From Lachnospiraceae bacterium (lineage in GTDB: Bacteria > Bacillota > Clostridia > Lachnospirales > Lachnospiraceae): 64,000 nucleotides of DNA. Positions 1 through 8,490 of this stretch are shown one piece after another. Both the position numbers and the translations under genes were made by a program. Where the stretch lies: assembly GCA_910575075.1 (NCBI GenBank), contig CAJTCY010000021.1:1-64000 (forward strand), given 5' to 3'. The notes under the pieces were generated by a model. It made no database searches, was not told the DNA's origin, and saw nothing but the letters and a program-made list of their open reading frames with translations. Every line of letters begins with the position of its first letter. Position 1 is the stretch's first letter.

Positions 1-62
1 GATTTGAGTTCCTTGAATTCATCTTCTGTAAGGCTGATTATATATTTTCTGGGTCTTGCCAT
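1..62 (-). mobile_element. IS630-family transposase, N-terminal fragment (cut by window edge)
   Basis: On the minus strand an ATG at 62-60 opens a frame that begins MARPRKYIISLTEDEF and runs off the left edge. This resembles the start of IS630-family transposases, which open with a basic patch and a helix-turn-helix. A GGTG ribosome site lies a few bases upstream. The element end must lie between about 63 and 150, because an in-frame stop (120-122) precedes the remnant of the interrupted gene on the other strand. Only about 20 residues are visible, so the family call is tentative. Confidence 0.45.
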
Positions 63-149
63 TGGAATCACCGCCGTTTTTTTCTTAAGTATACATCAAA
101 ACGGCTGTTTCTACCAGTATAATTTGGATATATATCAACATGTCAGTAC

Positions 150-1115
150 ACTAGGTACACAATTGATAATGTAAATGAAGACGCTTTTGCAGAGTATCTT
201 AGGAAAGCAAAAGAAGCTGGACGAATTGATTTTGAAGATACAGATATAAAAACTGTTCTGGATAAATTGGAACTGATAGAGGGAAATTATCTATTAAATG
301 CAGGTGCTGCTCTTTTCTGTGATTGTGGTATTATCAATGAACTGCAGATTGCAAAATTTGCATCTGAGGAACGTCTGACATTTACTGATATGCGTAGATA
401 TAGCGGTTCTGTTATGGAATTAAAGAAAAAAGCGGAGCAATATATTATTGATGCGATGGACTGGCGTGTTGAATTTGGAAATCTGACGAGAAAAGAAATA
501 CCGGAAATTCCTTTGGATGCAATCAGGGAGGCAATTACAAATTCTTTTGGACATAGAATGTTTGACAGTGGGCAGAGCAATGAAATTACTATTTTTAAAA
601 ATAGAATTGAGATATATAATCCGGGTGCTTTTCCGGCAAATAAGACGCCGGAAAGTTATGTAATGGGAAATCAAAGACCAATTTGCCGGAACCCTTTGAT
701 TACCCGTACATTATACTATTCCAAAGATATGGAAAGTTTTGCAACAGGATTAAAACGTATTAAGGATGCCTGTGATAAAGCGGGATGCAGGGTGGAATTT
801 GAAACACCGGATGATGGTTTTGTTGTTGTATTTTATCGGTATGGTGCTCAAAAATTGAGCGGAGCCGCTCAAAAAATCGCTCAAAAAAAAGAAAAGACCG
901 CTCAAAAAATCATTCAAAAGGAAGAAAAAATTAATGCGTTGATTGAATATTGCAAAGAACCAAGAGACAGAGATGAGATGATGAAATTTCTTGGTATAAA
1001 GCATAGAACCACTTTTAGAAGCGATTATCTAAATCCTTTATTGGATGAAGGTAAGATTGTAATGACAATACCTGATAAACCGCGAAGTAAGAATCAGAAA
1101 TTTTATTCTGTTTAA
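150..1115 (+). pseudogene. 5'-truncated ATP-binding (AlbA_2/HATPase_c_4-type) regulator
   Basis: The frame is open from 123 and reads as protein similar to the middle and C-terminal part of the 'putative ATP-binding / divergent AAA-4' regulators. Visible landmarks are VLDKLELIEGNYLLNAG, an IPLDAIREAITNSFGHR stretch (GHKL-type N-box region), and YSKDMESFATGLKRI. A lysine/glutamine-rich linker with repeated AQKI units and a C-terminal winged-helix-like segment follow. The N-terminal AlbA_2 DNA-binding half is missing and a stop codon sits at 120-122, next to the transposase fragment. The simplest reading is disruption by the insertion sequence. A TTG at 267 could start a 282-residue product but has no convincing ribosome site. 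Function is probably lost. Confidence 0.6.
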
Positions 1116-1369
1116 CTTGCGCCAACTTTTACTAATTACAGAACATATGTTTTGAAACAATACAAGCAATGTCAAAACCTTTATTTTATGCGTTTTTTGA
1201 GATTGCTTTTTGTGATTTGAATAAAGTCTTAATTTACAAATTCCTATAAAACAAAAATATTATGTGCATTTTGCGGAGAATGTGAAAAATGTATTCTTTT
1301 ATTATAGAGATAAATGTATCATGGAAAAAATTGCATCAGGCGGAAAATCCCGTGAGATAAGACAATTAT
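1116..1369. other. AT-rich intergenic stretch, no gene seen
   Basis: About 250 bases between the pseudogene and the arg operators. It is strongly AT-rich with no ORF carrying a ribosome site and no clear hairpin terminator. Confidence 0.5.
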
Positions 1370-1408
1370 TATGAATAATAAAACACAATATATGAATATT
1401 TATACAAA
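1370..1408 (+). promoter_or_regulatory. Tandem ARG boxes (ArgR/AhrC operator)
   Basis: Two 18-bp sites match the ARG-box consensus TNTGNATWWWWATNCANA. The second (1391-1408) matches every defined position; the first (1370-1387) misses one. They are 21 bp apart start to start, leaving a 3-bp gap, the spacing known for paired ARG boxes bound by one ArgR hexamer. They lie just upstream of the arg promoter, so arginine-dependent control of the operon is expected. Confidence 0.75.
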
Positions 1409-1423
1409 AATGTGAAAAAGGTC

Positions 1424-1452
1424 TTTACGAATAGGGAAAGTTGTATTATGAT
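1424..1452 (+). promoter_or_regulatory. Sigma-A-type promoter of the arg operon
   Basis: TTTACG (1424-1429), a 17-bp spacer, then TATGAT (1447-1452). Transcription would begin near 1459. This leaves a leader of about 78 bases and argues against the in-frame ATG at 1462 as the argC start. Confidence 0.55.
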
Positions 1453-1536
1453 ACCTTATGAATGCCAGAGGGCATAAGGGAAGGCCTTTTTGCGGATGAG
1501 AAAGAAAACATGGAAGAGGAAAGCGAGGAAACGGTT

Positions 1537-2604
1537 ATGATAAAGGCAGGAATTATCGGAGCAACTGGATATGCAGGTGCGGAGCTGGTAAGGCTTCTGC
1601 TTGGACATAGAGAAGTGGAAATAAAATGGTATGGTTCCAGAAGTTATATTGATGAGAAATATGCAAAGGTGTATGGAAATATGTTTCAGCTTGTGGAGGA
1701 TACCTGTCTGGATGATAATATAGAAGAACTGGCAAAGCAGGTGGATGTCGTGTTTACGGCAACGCCTCAAGGATTTCTTGCAGGAGTTCTGACAGAAGAG
1801 ATTCTGCAAAATACCAGGGTGATTGACTTAAGTGCAGATTATCGGTTAAAAGACGTAAATATTTATGAAAAATGGTATCAGCTGAAACACAAAAGCCCTC
1901 AGTTTCTGGATGAGGCTGTTTATGGTTTGTGTGAAGTTAACCGTGAGAGAGTGAAGCAGGCAAGGCTGGTTGCCAATCCGGGTTGTTACACTACCTGTTC
2001 TATTTTGACAGCATATCCTCTGGTAAAAGAAGGGCTGATTGATCCCAATACACTGATTATAGATGCGAAATCGGGCACTTCCGGCGCCGGACGGGGAGCA
2101 AAGGTACCGAACCTGTTCTGTGAAGTCAATGAAAATATGAAAGCTTACGGGGTGGCAAGCCACAGGCACACGCCGGAAATTGAAGAACAGCTGGGATATG
2201 CAGCAGGCGGTGATGTGACTGTCAGTTTTACGCCGCATCTGGTGCCGATGAACCGGGGAATACTTGCCACAGAGTATGCTTCACTCAAAAAAACAGCACA
2301 GCCGGATGGCAGCTTTGCTTTTCCTTCTTATGAACAGGTGAAGGCTGTTTACGACAAATATTATCAGAAAGAATATTTTGTCCGTGTGCTGGAAAGAGGC
2401 GTATGCCCTGAGACAAAATGGGTGGAGGGCAGTAATTTTGTGGATATTGGATTCCAGATCGATGAACGCACAGGAAGAATTATTATGATGGGAGCTATTG
2501 ATAATCTGGTGAAAGGCGCGGCAGGACAGGCAGTGCAGAATATGAATCTCATGTTTGGCTGCGAGGAGACAGAGGGGTTAAAACTTGTGCCTGTGTTCCC
2601 CTGA
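1537..2604 (+). CDS. argC: N-acetyl-gamma-glutamyl-phosphate reductase
   Basis: Reduces N-acetylglutamyl-5-phosphate to the semialdehyde with NADPH, the third step of arginine synthesis, in the cytosol. The product has 355 residues from the ATG at 1537, the usual length. It opens MIKAGIIGATGYAGAELVRL with the Rossmann GxxGxxG motif at residues 8-14. The active-site Cys is at about residue 150 (NPGCYTTC) and the catalytic His at about 211 (SHRHTPEI). An upstream in-frame ATG at 1462 would add 25 charged residues not typical of the family; 1537 has GAGGAAA nearby and is preferred. It is the first gene of an acetyl-cycle arg operon controlled by the ARG boxes. Confidence 0.95.
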   Translation: MIKAGIIGATGYAGAELVRLLLGHREVEIKWYGSRSYIDEKYAKVYGNMFQLVEDTCLDDNIEELAKQVDVVFTATPQGFLAGVLTEEILQNTRVIDLSADYRLKDVNIYEKWYQLKHKSPQFLDEAVYGLCEVNRERVKQARLVANPGCYTTCSILTAYPLVKEGLIDPNTLIIDAKSGTSGAGRGAKVPNLFCEVNENMKAYGVASHRHTPEIEEQLGYAAGGDVTVSFTPHLVPMNRGILATEYASLKKTAQPDGSFAFPSYEQVKAVYDKYYQKEYFVRVLERGVCPETKWVEGSNFVDIGFQIDERTGRIIMMGAIDNLVKGAAGQAVQNMNLMFGCEETEGLKLVPVFP

Positions 2605-2640
2605 GATTTTTAGCATAGAGAGAGCAGAGGGAAAGATACC

Positions 2641-3117
2641 ATGAAAACAGAAAAAGGGAAAACGAAATTTCCGGTAGAAGTACGGGTGATGGCAGAAGAA
2701 GATTATGACCAACTCTACCGTTTGTGGAAGACAATTAAAGGTTTTGGCATTCGAAGCATGGATGATTCAAGAGAAGGGGTCAGCAGATTTCTGCACAGAA
2801 ACCCTGCCACGAGCATAGTGGCGGAGGCAGGAGGAGAAATTGTGGGAGCCATTCTCTGCGGGCACGACGGCAGACGCGGATGCTTTTACCATGTATGTGT
2901 CCGTGAAGATTACAGGAAGCAGGGAATCGGAAAGGAAATGGCAGTTTCAGCTATGCGGGCCCTGCAGAAAGAACAGATCAATAAGGTATGCCTGATTGCG
3001 TTTAAGAAAAATGAGGTGGGCAATTCTTTCTGGAAAAGTGTGGGCTGGACCTTTCGAGAGGATTTGAATTATTATGATTTTGTGCTGAACGATGATAACA
3101 TTACAACATTTCAATAG
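2641..3117 (+). CDS. GNAT-family N-acetyltransferase in the arginine operon
   Basis: A 158-residue Gcn5-related acetyltransferase. The acetyl-CoA pyrophosphate-binding signature is visible as RKQGIGKEM at about residue 100, preceded by the beta-strand FYHVCVRED and followed by a KNEVGNSFWKSVGW strand-helix element. It lies between argC and argJ, 36 bases after argC, and its stop codon overlaps a possible upstream GTG start of argJ. Position suggests acetylation of glutamate or another arginine-pathway function. ArgJ is expected to recycle acetyl groups and can often make N-acetylglutamate itself, so this could be an auxiliary or priming N-acetylglutamate synthase. Substrate is inferred from context only. 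Confidence 0.75.
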   Translation: MKTEKGKTKFPVEVRVMAEEDYDQLYRLWKTIKGFGIRSMDDSREGVSRFLHRNPATSIVAEAGGEIVGAILCGHDGRRGCFYHVCVREDYRKQGIGKEMAVSAMRALQKEQINKVCLIAFKKNEVGNSFWKSVGWTFREDLNYYDFVLNDDNITTFQ

Positions 3118-3131
3118 TGGAGAAGAATAGG

Positions 3132-4355
3132 ATGAAAATAATTACAGGCGGTGTTACCGCAGCAAAAGGTTTTCAGGCGGCTGCCGCGGCGGCAGGCATT
3201 AAATATAAAGACAGGACAGATATGGCGATGATCGTCAGCAAAGTCCCGGCGGTTTCGGCAGGAACTTTTACCAGAAATGTGGTAAAGGCAGCTCCGGTAA
3301 TTTGGGACCAGCAGATAGTGGCGCAGAAAGAATGCGCTCAGGCAGTGGTAATCAATGCAGGAATTGCCAATGCCTGTACGGGGGCAGAAGGAATGGAATA
3401 CTGCCGCAAGACGGCAGAAACGGTGGAACAAATAATGAATATTCCGGCTGATCAAGTACTGGTGGCGTCCACGGGAGTGATCGGTATGCAGCTTCCAATG
3501 GAGAAATTAGAGTCAGGCATTAAAACCATGGTTCCAGAATTGGGGGAAACCATAGAGAACGGGCGCCAGGCAGCGTGTGCCATCATGACGACTGATACCA
3601 AATCCAAGGAAGCAGCCGTGACCTTTGAGGTAGAGGGAAAAACAGTAACTGTAGGAGGAATGTGCAAAGGTTCTGGCATGATTCATCCCAATATGTGCAC
3701 GATGCTGGGATTTGTTACCACAGATCTTGCTATCTCAAAAGAACTTCTGACAGAGGCGCTTAAAGAAGATGTAATTGATACCTACAATATGATTTCTGTA
3801 GATGGAGACACTTCCACAAACGACACGGTACTGCTGCTGGCAAACGGCATGGCAGGCAATGCAAAGATTACCGAAAAAGATGAAAATTACCGGAAATTTG
3901 CGGAAGCTTTGCATCTGGTAAATACCGCGCTGGCTAAGCAAATGGCTGGGGATGGTGAAGGAGCTACGGCATTGTTTGAGACCAAAGTAATTCATGCCAG
4001 TACGAAAGAAGACGCCAGGATTCTGGCGAAATCTGTAATCTGCTCTTCCCTGACCAAAGCGGCCATTTTCGGACATGACGCTAACTGGGGGAGGATTTTA
4101 TGTGCGCTGGGCTATTCAGGTGCAGAATTTGACCCGGAGAAGATTGAGCTGTTTTTCCAAAGCAAATCCGGTCAGATTCAGATATACAAGGATGGAACGG
4201 CGGCAGATTACAGCGAAGAGGAGGCCACTAAGATCTTGTCAGAAGAAGAAGTGACTGTTTTGGTTGATATGAAGATGGGTGAGGAAGAAGCCACGGCATG
4301 GGGCTGTGACCTGACTTATGATTATGTGAAAATCAATGCGGACTACCGGTCTTGA
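3132..4355 (+). CDS. argJ: Bifunctional glutamate N-acetyltransferase / ornithine acetyltransferase
   Basis: Transfers acetyl from N-acetylornithine to glutamate, closing the acetyl cycle. The product is 407 residues from ATG 3132 (MKIITGGVTAAKGF, the family-typical start). A GTG at 3117 could extend it by five residues, but GGAG at 3119-3122 is well spaced for 3132. The self-cleavage region GSGMIHPNMCTMLGF places the nucleophilic Thr at about residue 190; the residue before it is Cys rather than the commoner Ala. The C-terminal half carries the conserved GHDANWGRI motif. Autoprocessing into alpha and beta chains is expected from the family. Confidence 0.95.
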   Translation: MKIITGGVTAAKGFQAAAAAAGIKYKDRTDMAMIVSKVPAVSAGTFTRNVVKAAPVIWDQQIVAQKECAQAVVINAGIANACTGAEGMEYCRKTAETVEQIMNIPADQVLVASTGVIGMQLPMEKLESGIKTMVPELGETIENGRQAACAIMTTDTKSKEAAVTFEVEGKTVTVGGMCKGSGMIHPNMCTMLGFVTTDLAISKELLTEALKEDVIDTYNMISVDGDTSTNDTVLLLANGMAGNAKITEKDENYRKFAEALHLVNTALAKQMAGDGEGATALFETKVIHASTKEDARILAKSVICSSLTKAAIFGHDANWGRILCALGYSGAEFDPEKIELFFQSKSGQIQIYKDGTAADYSEEEATKILSEEEVTVLVDMKMGEEEATAWGCDLTYDYVKINADYRS

Positions 4356-4394
4356 GAAATTTCGATAGAAGAGAACAGGGAAAGAGGAAAAGTG

Positions 4395-5309
4395 ATGGAA
4401 GAGAGAGAAATGCAGAAAATTTTACAGAAAGCAGAGGTCTTGATCGAGGCGCTGCCTTATATCCAGCGTTTTAACCGGAAAATTATTGTGGTAAAATATG
4501 GCGGAAGCGCCATGGTTGACGAAGAATTGAAAAAAAATGTGATTGAGGATGTGACGCTGTTAAAGCTGGTAGGGTTTAAACCTATTATTGTGCACGGAGG
4601 AGGCAAAGAGATCAGCAAATGGGTTGGTAAAGTGGGCATGGAGCCAGAATTTATCAATGGGCTGCGGAAAACAGACGCGCCTACCATGGAGGTGGCGGAG
4701 ATGGTGCTGGGCAAGGTGAACAAATCTCTGGTGCAGTTAGTGCAGGAACTGGGGGTCAATGCCATCGGCATCAGCGGAAAAGACGGCGGACTGTTGAAAG
4801 TAGAGAAGAAATATTCACAGGGGCAGGATATCGGTTATGTGGGGGAAATCAAAGAAGTGAACGCCAAAGTACTCTATGACCTGCTGGAAAAGGATTTTCT
4901 TCCCATCGTTTGTCCTGTGGGCCTTGACGATTCGTTTGAAACCTATAATATCAATGCAGATGACGCGGCATGTGCGATTGCCAGGGCAGTCAATGCAGAG
5001 AAGCTTGCGTTTCTGACAGACGTAAAGGGAGTCTATAAAGATCCAGAAGACAAAAGTTCCCTGATTTCAGAACTATCGGTTTCAGAAGCTCAGGGGCTGA
5101 TTGGAAATGGAAATATCGGCGGCGGTATGCTGCCGAAACTGAATAACTGTATAGAAGCAATAGAAGACGGCGTGTCACGGGTACATATCCTGGATGGACG
5201 CATTCCCCATTGCCTGCTTCTGGAAATTTTCACCAATAAAGGTATTGGAACGGCAATTTTGGGAGATGGTGAAGAGCGGTTTTTTACAGCCGCAGAAAGG
5301 GAGTCATAA
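4395..5309 (+). CDS. argB: Acetylglutamate kinase
   Basis: Phosphorylates N-acetylglutamate with ATP. About 304 residues of amino-acid-kinase fold, with [19 protein letters not shown] and [13 protein letters not shown] nucleotide/substrate motifs. The N-terminal helix ([15 protein letters not shown]) is of the kind found in hexameric, arginine-inhibited enzymes, so feedback inhibition is likely (inference). GTG 4392 and ATG 4395 are both possible starts after GAGGAAA. The stop TAA shares its last A with the argD ATG, indicating tight coupling. Confidence 0.95.
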   Translation: MEEREMQKILQKAEVLIEALPYIQRFNRKIIVVKYGGSAMVDEELKKNVIEDVTLLKLVGFKPIIVHGGGKEISKWVGKVGMEPEFINGLRKTDAPTMEVAEMVLGKVNKSLVQLVQELGVNAIGISGKDGGLLKVEKKYSQGQDIGYVGEIKEVNAKVLYDLLEKDFLPIVCPVGLDDSFETYNINADDAACAIARAVNAEKLAFLTDVKGVYKDPEDKSSLISELSVSEAQGLIGNGNIGGGMLPKLNNCIEAIEDGVSRVHILDGRIPHCLLLEIFTNKGIGTAILGDGEERFFTAAERES

Positions 5310-6505
5310 TGGTGGAAACAAAGAGTTTGATGGAACAGGCAGAAAATAATCTCTTACATACATATAATCGTTTTCCATTGGTACTGGATCATGGAGAAGG
5401 TGTATACCTCTATGATAGTGAAGGAAAAAAATACCTCGATTTTGCGGCAGGAATTGCCGTACAGGCGCTGGGCTATGCAGATGAGGAATATAATCAGGCA
5501 TTGAAAAACCAGATTGATAAACTGCTGCATACTTCTAACTTATATTACAACCAGCCTGTCATTGAGGCGGCAGAGAAACTCTGCGCCGTTTCTGGATTAG
5601 ACCGTGTTTTTTTTACGAACAGCGGAACAGAAGCAATTGAAGGCGCCATTAAAGCAGCGAAGAAATACGCATACGAAAAGGACGGCTGCACAGATCATGA
5701 GCTGATAGCAATGAACCATTCCTTTCACGGCAGAAGCCTGGGGGCACTTGCAGTGACGGGAAATGCTCATTACCGGGAACCGTTTGAGCCGCTGCCAGGG
5801 ATTGTAAAATTTGCAGACTATAATGATTTGGACAGTGTAATAAAGCTGGTGAATGACAAGACGTGCGCGATTCTGTTAGAGACTGTTCAGGGAGAGGGTG
5901 GAATCTATCCGGCAGAGGAAGAATTTTTAAACGGAATCCGCCAGATTTGTGACGAAAAAGATATTCTGCTGATTCTTGATGAAATACAGTGCGGTATGGG
6001 ACGGTGCGGTACTATGTTTGCATGGCAGAGCTATGGAGTAAAGCCAGACATTATGACTTGTGCAAAAGCTTTAGGCTGCGGAGTTCCAGTGGGAGCTTTT
6101 GTAATGACCAAGGCAGTGGCAGATGCGTCTTTAAAACCTGGAGACCATGGCACTACTTACGGCGGGAACCCTTTTGTGGGAGCGGCAGTCAGCAAGGTTC
6201 TTGATATTTTTCAGGACAGGCAGCTTACAAAGCATGTGAGGGAAACAGGTATTTATCTGGAGCAGGAACTGGATCGCTTGAAATCTCAATATGAGTGTAT
6301 CACAGACAGAAGAGGCAGGGGTCTGATGCAGGGGCTGGAACTTACGGTTTCTGCGGGAGCAGTGAGCAGCAAAGCTCTGGAACAAGGTCTTCTCGTGATT
6401 ACAGCAGGAAATAACGTGCTTCGGTTTGTGCCGCCGCTGGTGATTGGAAAAGAGCATGTGGATGAAATGATTCAGAAACTGAAAAAGGTATTGGACAACT
6501 TATAA
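5309..6505 (+). CDS. argD: Acetylornithine aminotransferase
   Basis: PLP-dependent class-III aminotransferase converting N-acetylglutamate semialdehyde to N-acetylornithine. 398 residues, standard length. Visible motifs are FTNSGTEAIEGAIKAAKKY, the NHSFHGRSLG loop, ILDEIQCGMGR, and the Schiff-base Lys at about residue 253 in TCAKALGCGVPVGAF. It overlaps the argB stop by one base and closes the arg cluster. No carbamoyl-transferase (argF) or argG/argH is visible here, so later steps are encoded elsewhere. Confidence 0.95.
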   Translation: MVETKSLMEQAENNLLHTYNRFPLVLDHGEGVYLYDSEGKKYLDFAAGIAVQALGYADEEYNQALKNQIDKLLHTSNLYYNQPVIEAAEKLCAVSGLDRVFFTNSGTEAIEGAIKAAKKYAYEKDGCTDHELIAMNHSFHGRSLGALAVTGNAHYREPFEPLPGIVKFADYNDLDSVIKLVNDKTCAILLETVQGEGGIYPAEEEFLNGIRQICDEKDILLILDEIQCGMGRCGTMFAWQSYGVKPDIMTCAKALGCGVPVGAFVMTKAVADASLKPGDHGTTYGGNPFVGAAVSKVLDIFQDRQLTKHVRETGIYLEQELDRLKSQYECITDRRGRGLMQGLELTVSAGAVSSKALEQGLLVITAGNNVLRFVPPLVIGKEHVDEMIQKLKKVLDNL

Positions 6506-6569
6506 TCAGTACATAAAAATTCCAACATTGGATATCCTACTTAAAAAGAACGTGTTTAGGAGGAATCTG

Positions 6570-7001
6570 ATGATTGGAATTTTTATTGCGCTTTTATCGG
6601 GAGCGCTGATGAGTGTTCAGGGAGTATTTAATACGGAGGTAACGAAAGGAAGCAGTATGTGGGTCAGTACAAGCTGGGTGCAGTTTTCAGCGCTGATCGT
6701 CTGCCTTGGAGCATGGCTGTTTGCTGACCGAAGCAGTTTTCTGGCGCTCTGGCAGGTACAGCCGAAGTATATGCTGCTTGGCGGCGTGATTGGGGCGTTT
6801 ATTACTTATACAGTCATTAAGGCTATGGCATCACTGGGACCGGCCCAGGCAGTGATGCTGATTGTGGTAGCACAATTGGCAGTAGCCTATGTCATTGAGC
6901 TTTTTGGCATGTTCGGCGTGGACAAACAGCCTTTTGAGTGGCGCAGAGTGCTGGGAATGGCAATCTGTATCGGAGGTATTATTCTGTTTAAATGGGAGTA
7001 A
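6570..7001 (+). CDS. DUF606 (YdcZ-type) drug/metabolite-transporter-like membrane protein
   Basis: A 143-residue protein with four or five hydrophobic helices from MIGIFIALLSGALMSVQGVF to the C-terminal AICIGGIILFKWE. It matches the small DUF606/YdcZ group of the DMT superfamily, including the QGVFNTEV start and the PAQAVMLIVVAQL helix. An ATG at 6570 follows AGGAGG; upstream TTG codons lack a ribosome site. The gene is on the same strand 64 bases after argD and may be cotranscribed. Members often act as pairs or homodimers; the substrate is unknown. Confidence 0.75.
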   Translation: MIGIFIALLSGALMSVQGVFNTEVTKGSSMWVSTSWVQFSALIVCLGAWLFADRSSFLALWQVQPKYMLLGGVIGAFITYTVIKAMASLGPAQAVMLIVVAQLAVAYVIELFGMFGVDKQPFEWRRVLGMAICIGGIILFKWE

Positions 7002-7043
7002 AAACAGTCTGCAGCAGCTCAGAATGCAGTATGGACAGAACAG

Positions 7044-7068
7044 TTCTAAAATTTCTGAGAACTTTTAG
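7044..7068. other. Inverted repeat next to the comEA promoter
   Basis: TTCTAAAA and TTTTAGAA form an 8-bp inverted repeat around an 11-base centre, ending just upstream of the -35 box at 7077. There is no T-run, so it looks more like a binding site than a terminator. Confidence 0.35.
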
Positions 7069-7076
7069 AAATACTC

Positions 7077-7105
7077 TTGTAATAAATTAGGAATTTCGTT
7101 ACAAT
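7077..7105 (+). promoter_or_regulatory. Sigma-A-type promoter for the comEA operon
   Basis: TTGTAA (7077-7082), 17-bp spacer, TACAAT (7100-7105). It lies 60 bases upstream of the comEA-like start. Confidence 0.6.
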
Positions 7106-7164
7106 AGAATGGATTCGTGAATAGAGTTTTCTCATCTGAAAGTTTATAGAAAGGTGGGAAAGCT

Positions 7165-7776
7165 ATGAAGAAAATAAGAAATATCATATTCATTCTGATG
7201 CTTATAGTTCTGATGTCAGCCTGCGGGGGACAATCTAAAGATTCCGAAGAGTTCCTTCTGTCCGATCAAGAGGAAGATACAGAAAATGACAGGGAAAATG
7301 AGGATGCAGAGCAGGAGCAAGCTAAGACAGGGACAGAGACAGAAAATCTGGTCTATGTTCAGGTGTCTGGAGCAGTGAAATGTCCAGGTGTATACAGGCT
7401 GGCAGAGGGCAGCCGGGTATTTCATGCCCTGGAACTTGCCGGTGGTATGACAAAGGAAGCAGATCCAGCGAGTTTGAATCAGGCAGAGCATGTGGAGGAC
7501 GGACAGATGATCCGGGTACTGACTTTCGAGGAAGCAGCAGCCCGGACAGAAGACCCAGGCACAGCGCAGCCAGAAGATGACGGAAAGGTGAATCTGAATA
7601 CCGCTGCCAAAGAGGAACTGATGACACTTGCAGGAATCGGAGAAGCCAAGGCAGAGAGTATTCTTGCCTGGCGCAAAGAGCATGGAGACTTTGCACAGAT
7701 TGAAGATTTGATGAAAATAGAAGGAATCAAGGAAGGCGTATTCTCCAAAATAAGAGACAGCGTCAAGGTTCAATGA
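7165..7776 (+). CDS. comEA: ComEA-like DNA-binding lipoprotein (SLBB + helix-hairpin-helix)
   Basis: 203 residues. Residues 1-20 are a lipoprotein signal with lipobox LMSAC, then an acidic linker (about 25-55). An SLBB domain follows (about 58-115, VYVQVSGAVKCPGVYRL), then another acidic linker and two helix-hairpin-helix motifs (about 140-203) with LAGIGEAKA and KIEGIKEGV hairpins. ComEA binds incoming double-stranded DNA and passes it to ComEC. Most described ComEA proteins are anchored by a transmembrane helix; here a diacylglyceryl-Cys anchor is predicted. comEC lies downstream on the same strand. The following response-regulator gene starts a few bases after this stop. Confidence 0.85.
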   Translation: MKKIRNIIFILMLIVLMSACGGQSKDSEEFLLSDQEEDTENDRENEDAEQEQAKTGTETENLVYVQVSGAVKCPGVYRLAEGSRVFHALELAGGMTKEADPASLNQAEHVEDGQMIRVLTFEEAAARTEDPGTAQPEDDGKVNLNTAAKEELMTLAGIGEAKAESILAWRKEHGDFAQIEDLMKIEGIKEGVFSKIRDSVKVQ

Positions 7777-7782
7777 GGTGAA

Positions 7783-8475
7783 ATGATGGCAAAAAAGGTT
7801 CTTGTAGTCGATGATGAGAAGTTAATAGTGAAGGGAATCCGTTTCAGTCTGGAACAGGACGGCATGGAAGTAGACTGTGCCTATGATGGCGAAGAAGCAT
7901 TGAGGCTTGCGACAGAAAATACGTATGACATGATTCTGCTTGATATTATGCTGCCCAAAATGGACGGTTTTGAGGTGTGCCAGCAGATTCGTGAATTTTC
8001 TATGGTGCCTGTTGTTATGCTGACTGCGAAAGGTGACGATATGGATAAGATTTTAGGGCTGGAATATGGGGCAGATGACTATATAACGAAGCCTTTCAAT
8101 ATCCTGGAGGTCAAGGCACGGATTAAGGCAATTATGCGCAGAACTTCACCAATTCAGCGAAAAGGGGAAGAGACGAGAGTTGTGGAGAATGGAGACTTAA
8201 GTCTGGACTGCGAGAGCCGCCGTCTGTTTATTCTTGGAAAAGAAATCAATGTTACGGCAAGAGAATTTGATCTGCTGGCGCTTCTGGTGCTGAATCCTAA
8301 TAAGGTATACAGCAGAGAAAAGCTTCTGAATCTGGTTTGGGGCAGCGATTATCCGGGAGATGTACGTACGGTGGATGTGCATGTACGTCGTCTTCGTGAG
8401 AAAATTGAGGCAAATCCCAGTGAGCCGAAGTATGTGCAGACGAAATGGGGCGTAGGTTATTATTATCAGGGTTAG
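7783..8475 (+). CDS. OmpR/PhoB-family response regulator
   Basis: 230 residues: receiver domain (1-120) with acidic pair DDE near residue 10, phospho-acceptor Asp about 54 (MILLDIMLPKMDG), Thr/Lys switch residues (MLTAKGDD, ITKPF), and a C-terminal winged helix (about 135-228, VDVHVRRLREKIE, TKWGVGYYY). ATG at 7783 or 7786 follows GAGGTG. It is coupled to the histidine kinase 15 bases downstream. The domain style resembles WalR/YycF, but no YycH/YycI or WalJ neighbours are present, so its regulon is not assigned. Confidence 0.9.
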   Translation: MMAKKVLVVDDEKLIVKGIRFSLEQDGMEVDCAYDGEEALRLATENTYDMILLDIMLPKMDGFEVCQQIREFSMVPVVMLTAKGDDMDKILGLEYGADDYITKPFNILEVKARIKAIMRRTSPIQRKGEETRVVENGDLSLDCESRRLFILGKEINVTAREFDLLALLVLNPNKVYSREKLLNLVWGSDYPGDVRTVDVHVRRLREKIEANPSEPKYVQTKWGVGYYYQG

Positions 8476-8490
8476 GCAGCGGAGACAAAG

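Noticed and set aside
1462-1536. Upstream ATG for argC
   Set aside because: It would lie about three bases after the predicted transcription start and adds non-homologous residues; 1537 gives the family-typical N-terminus.
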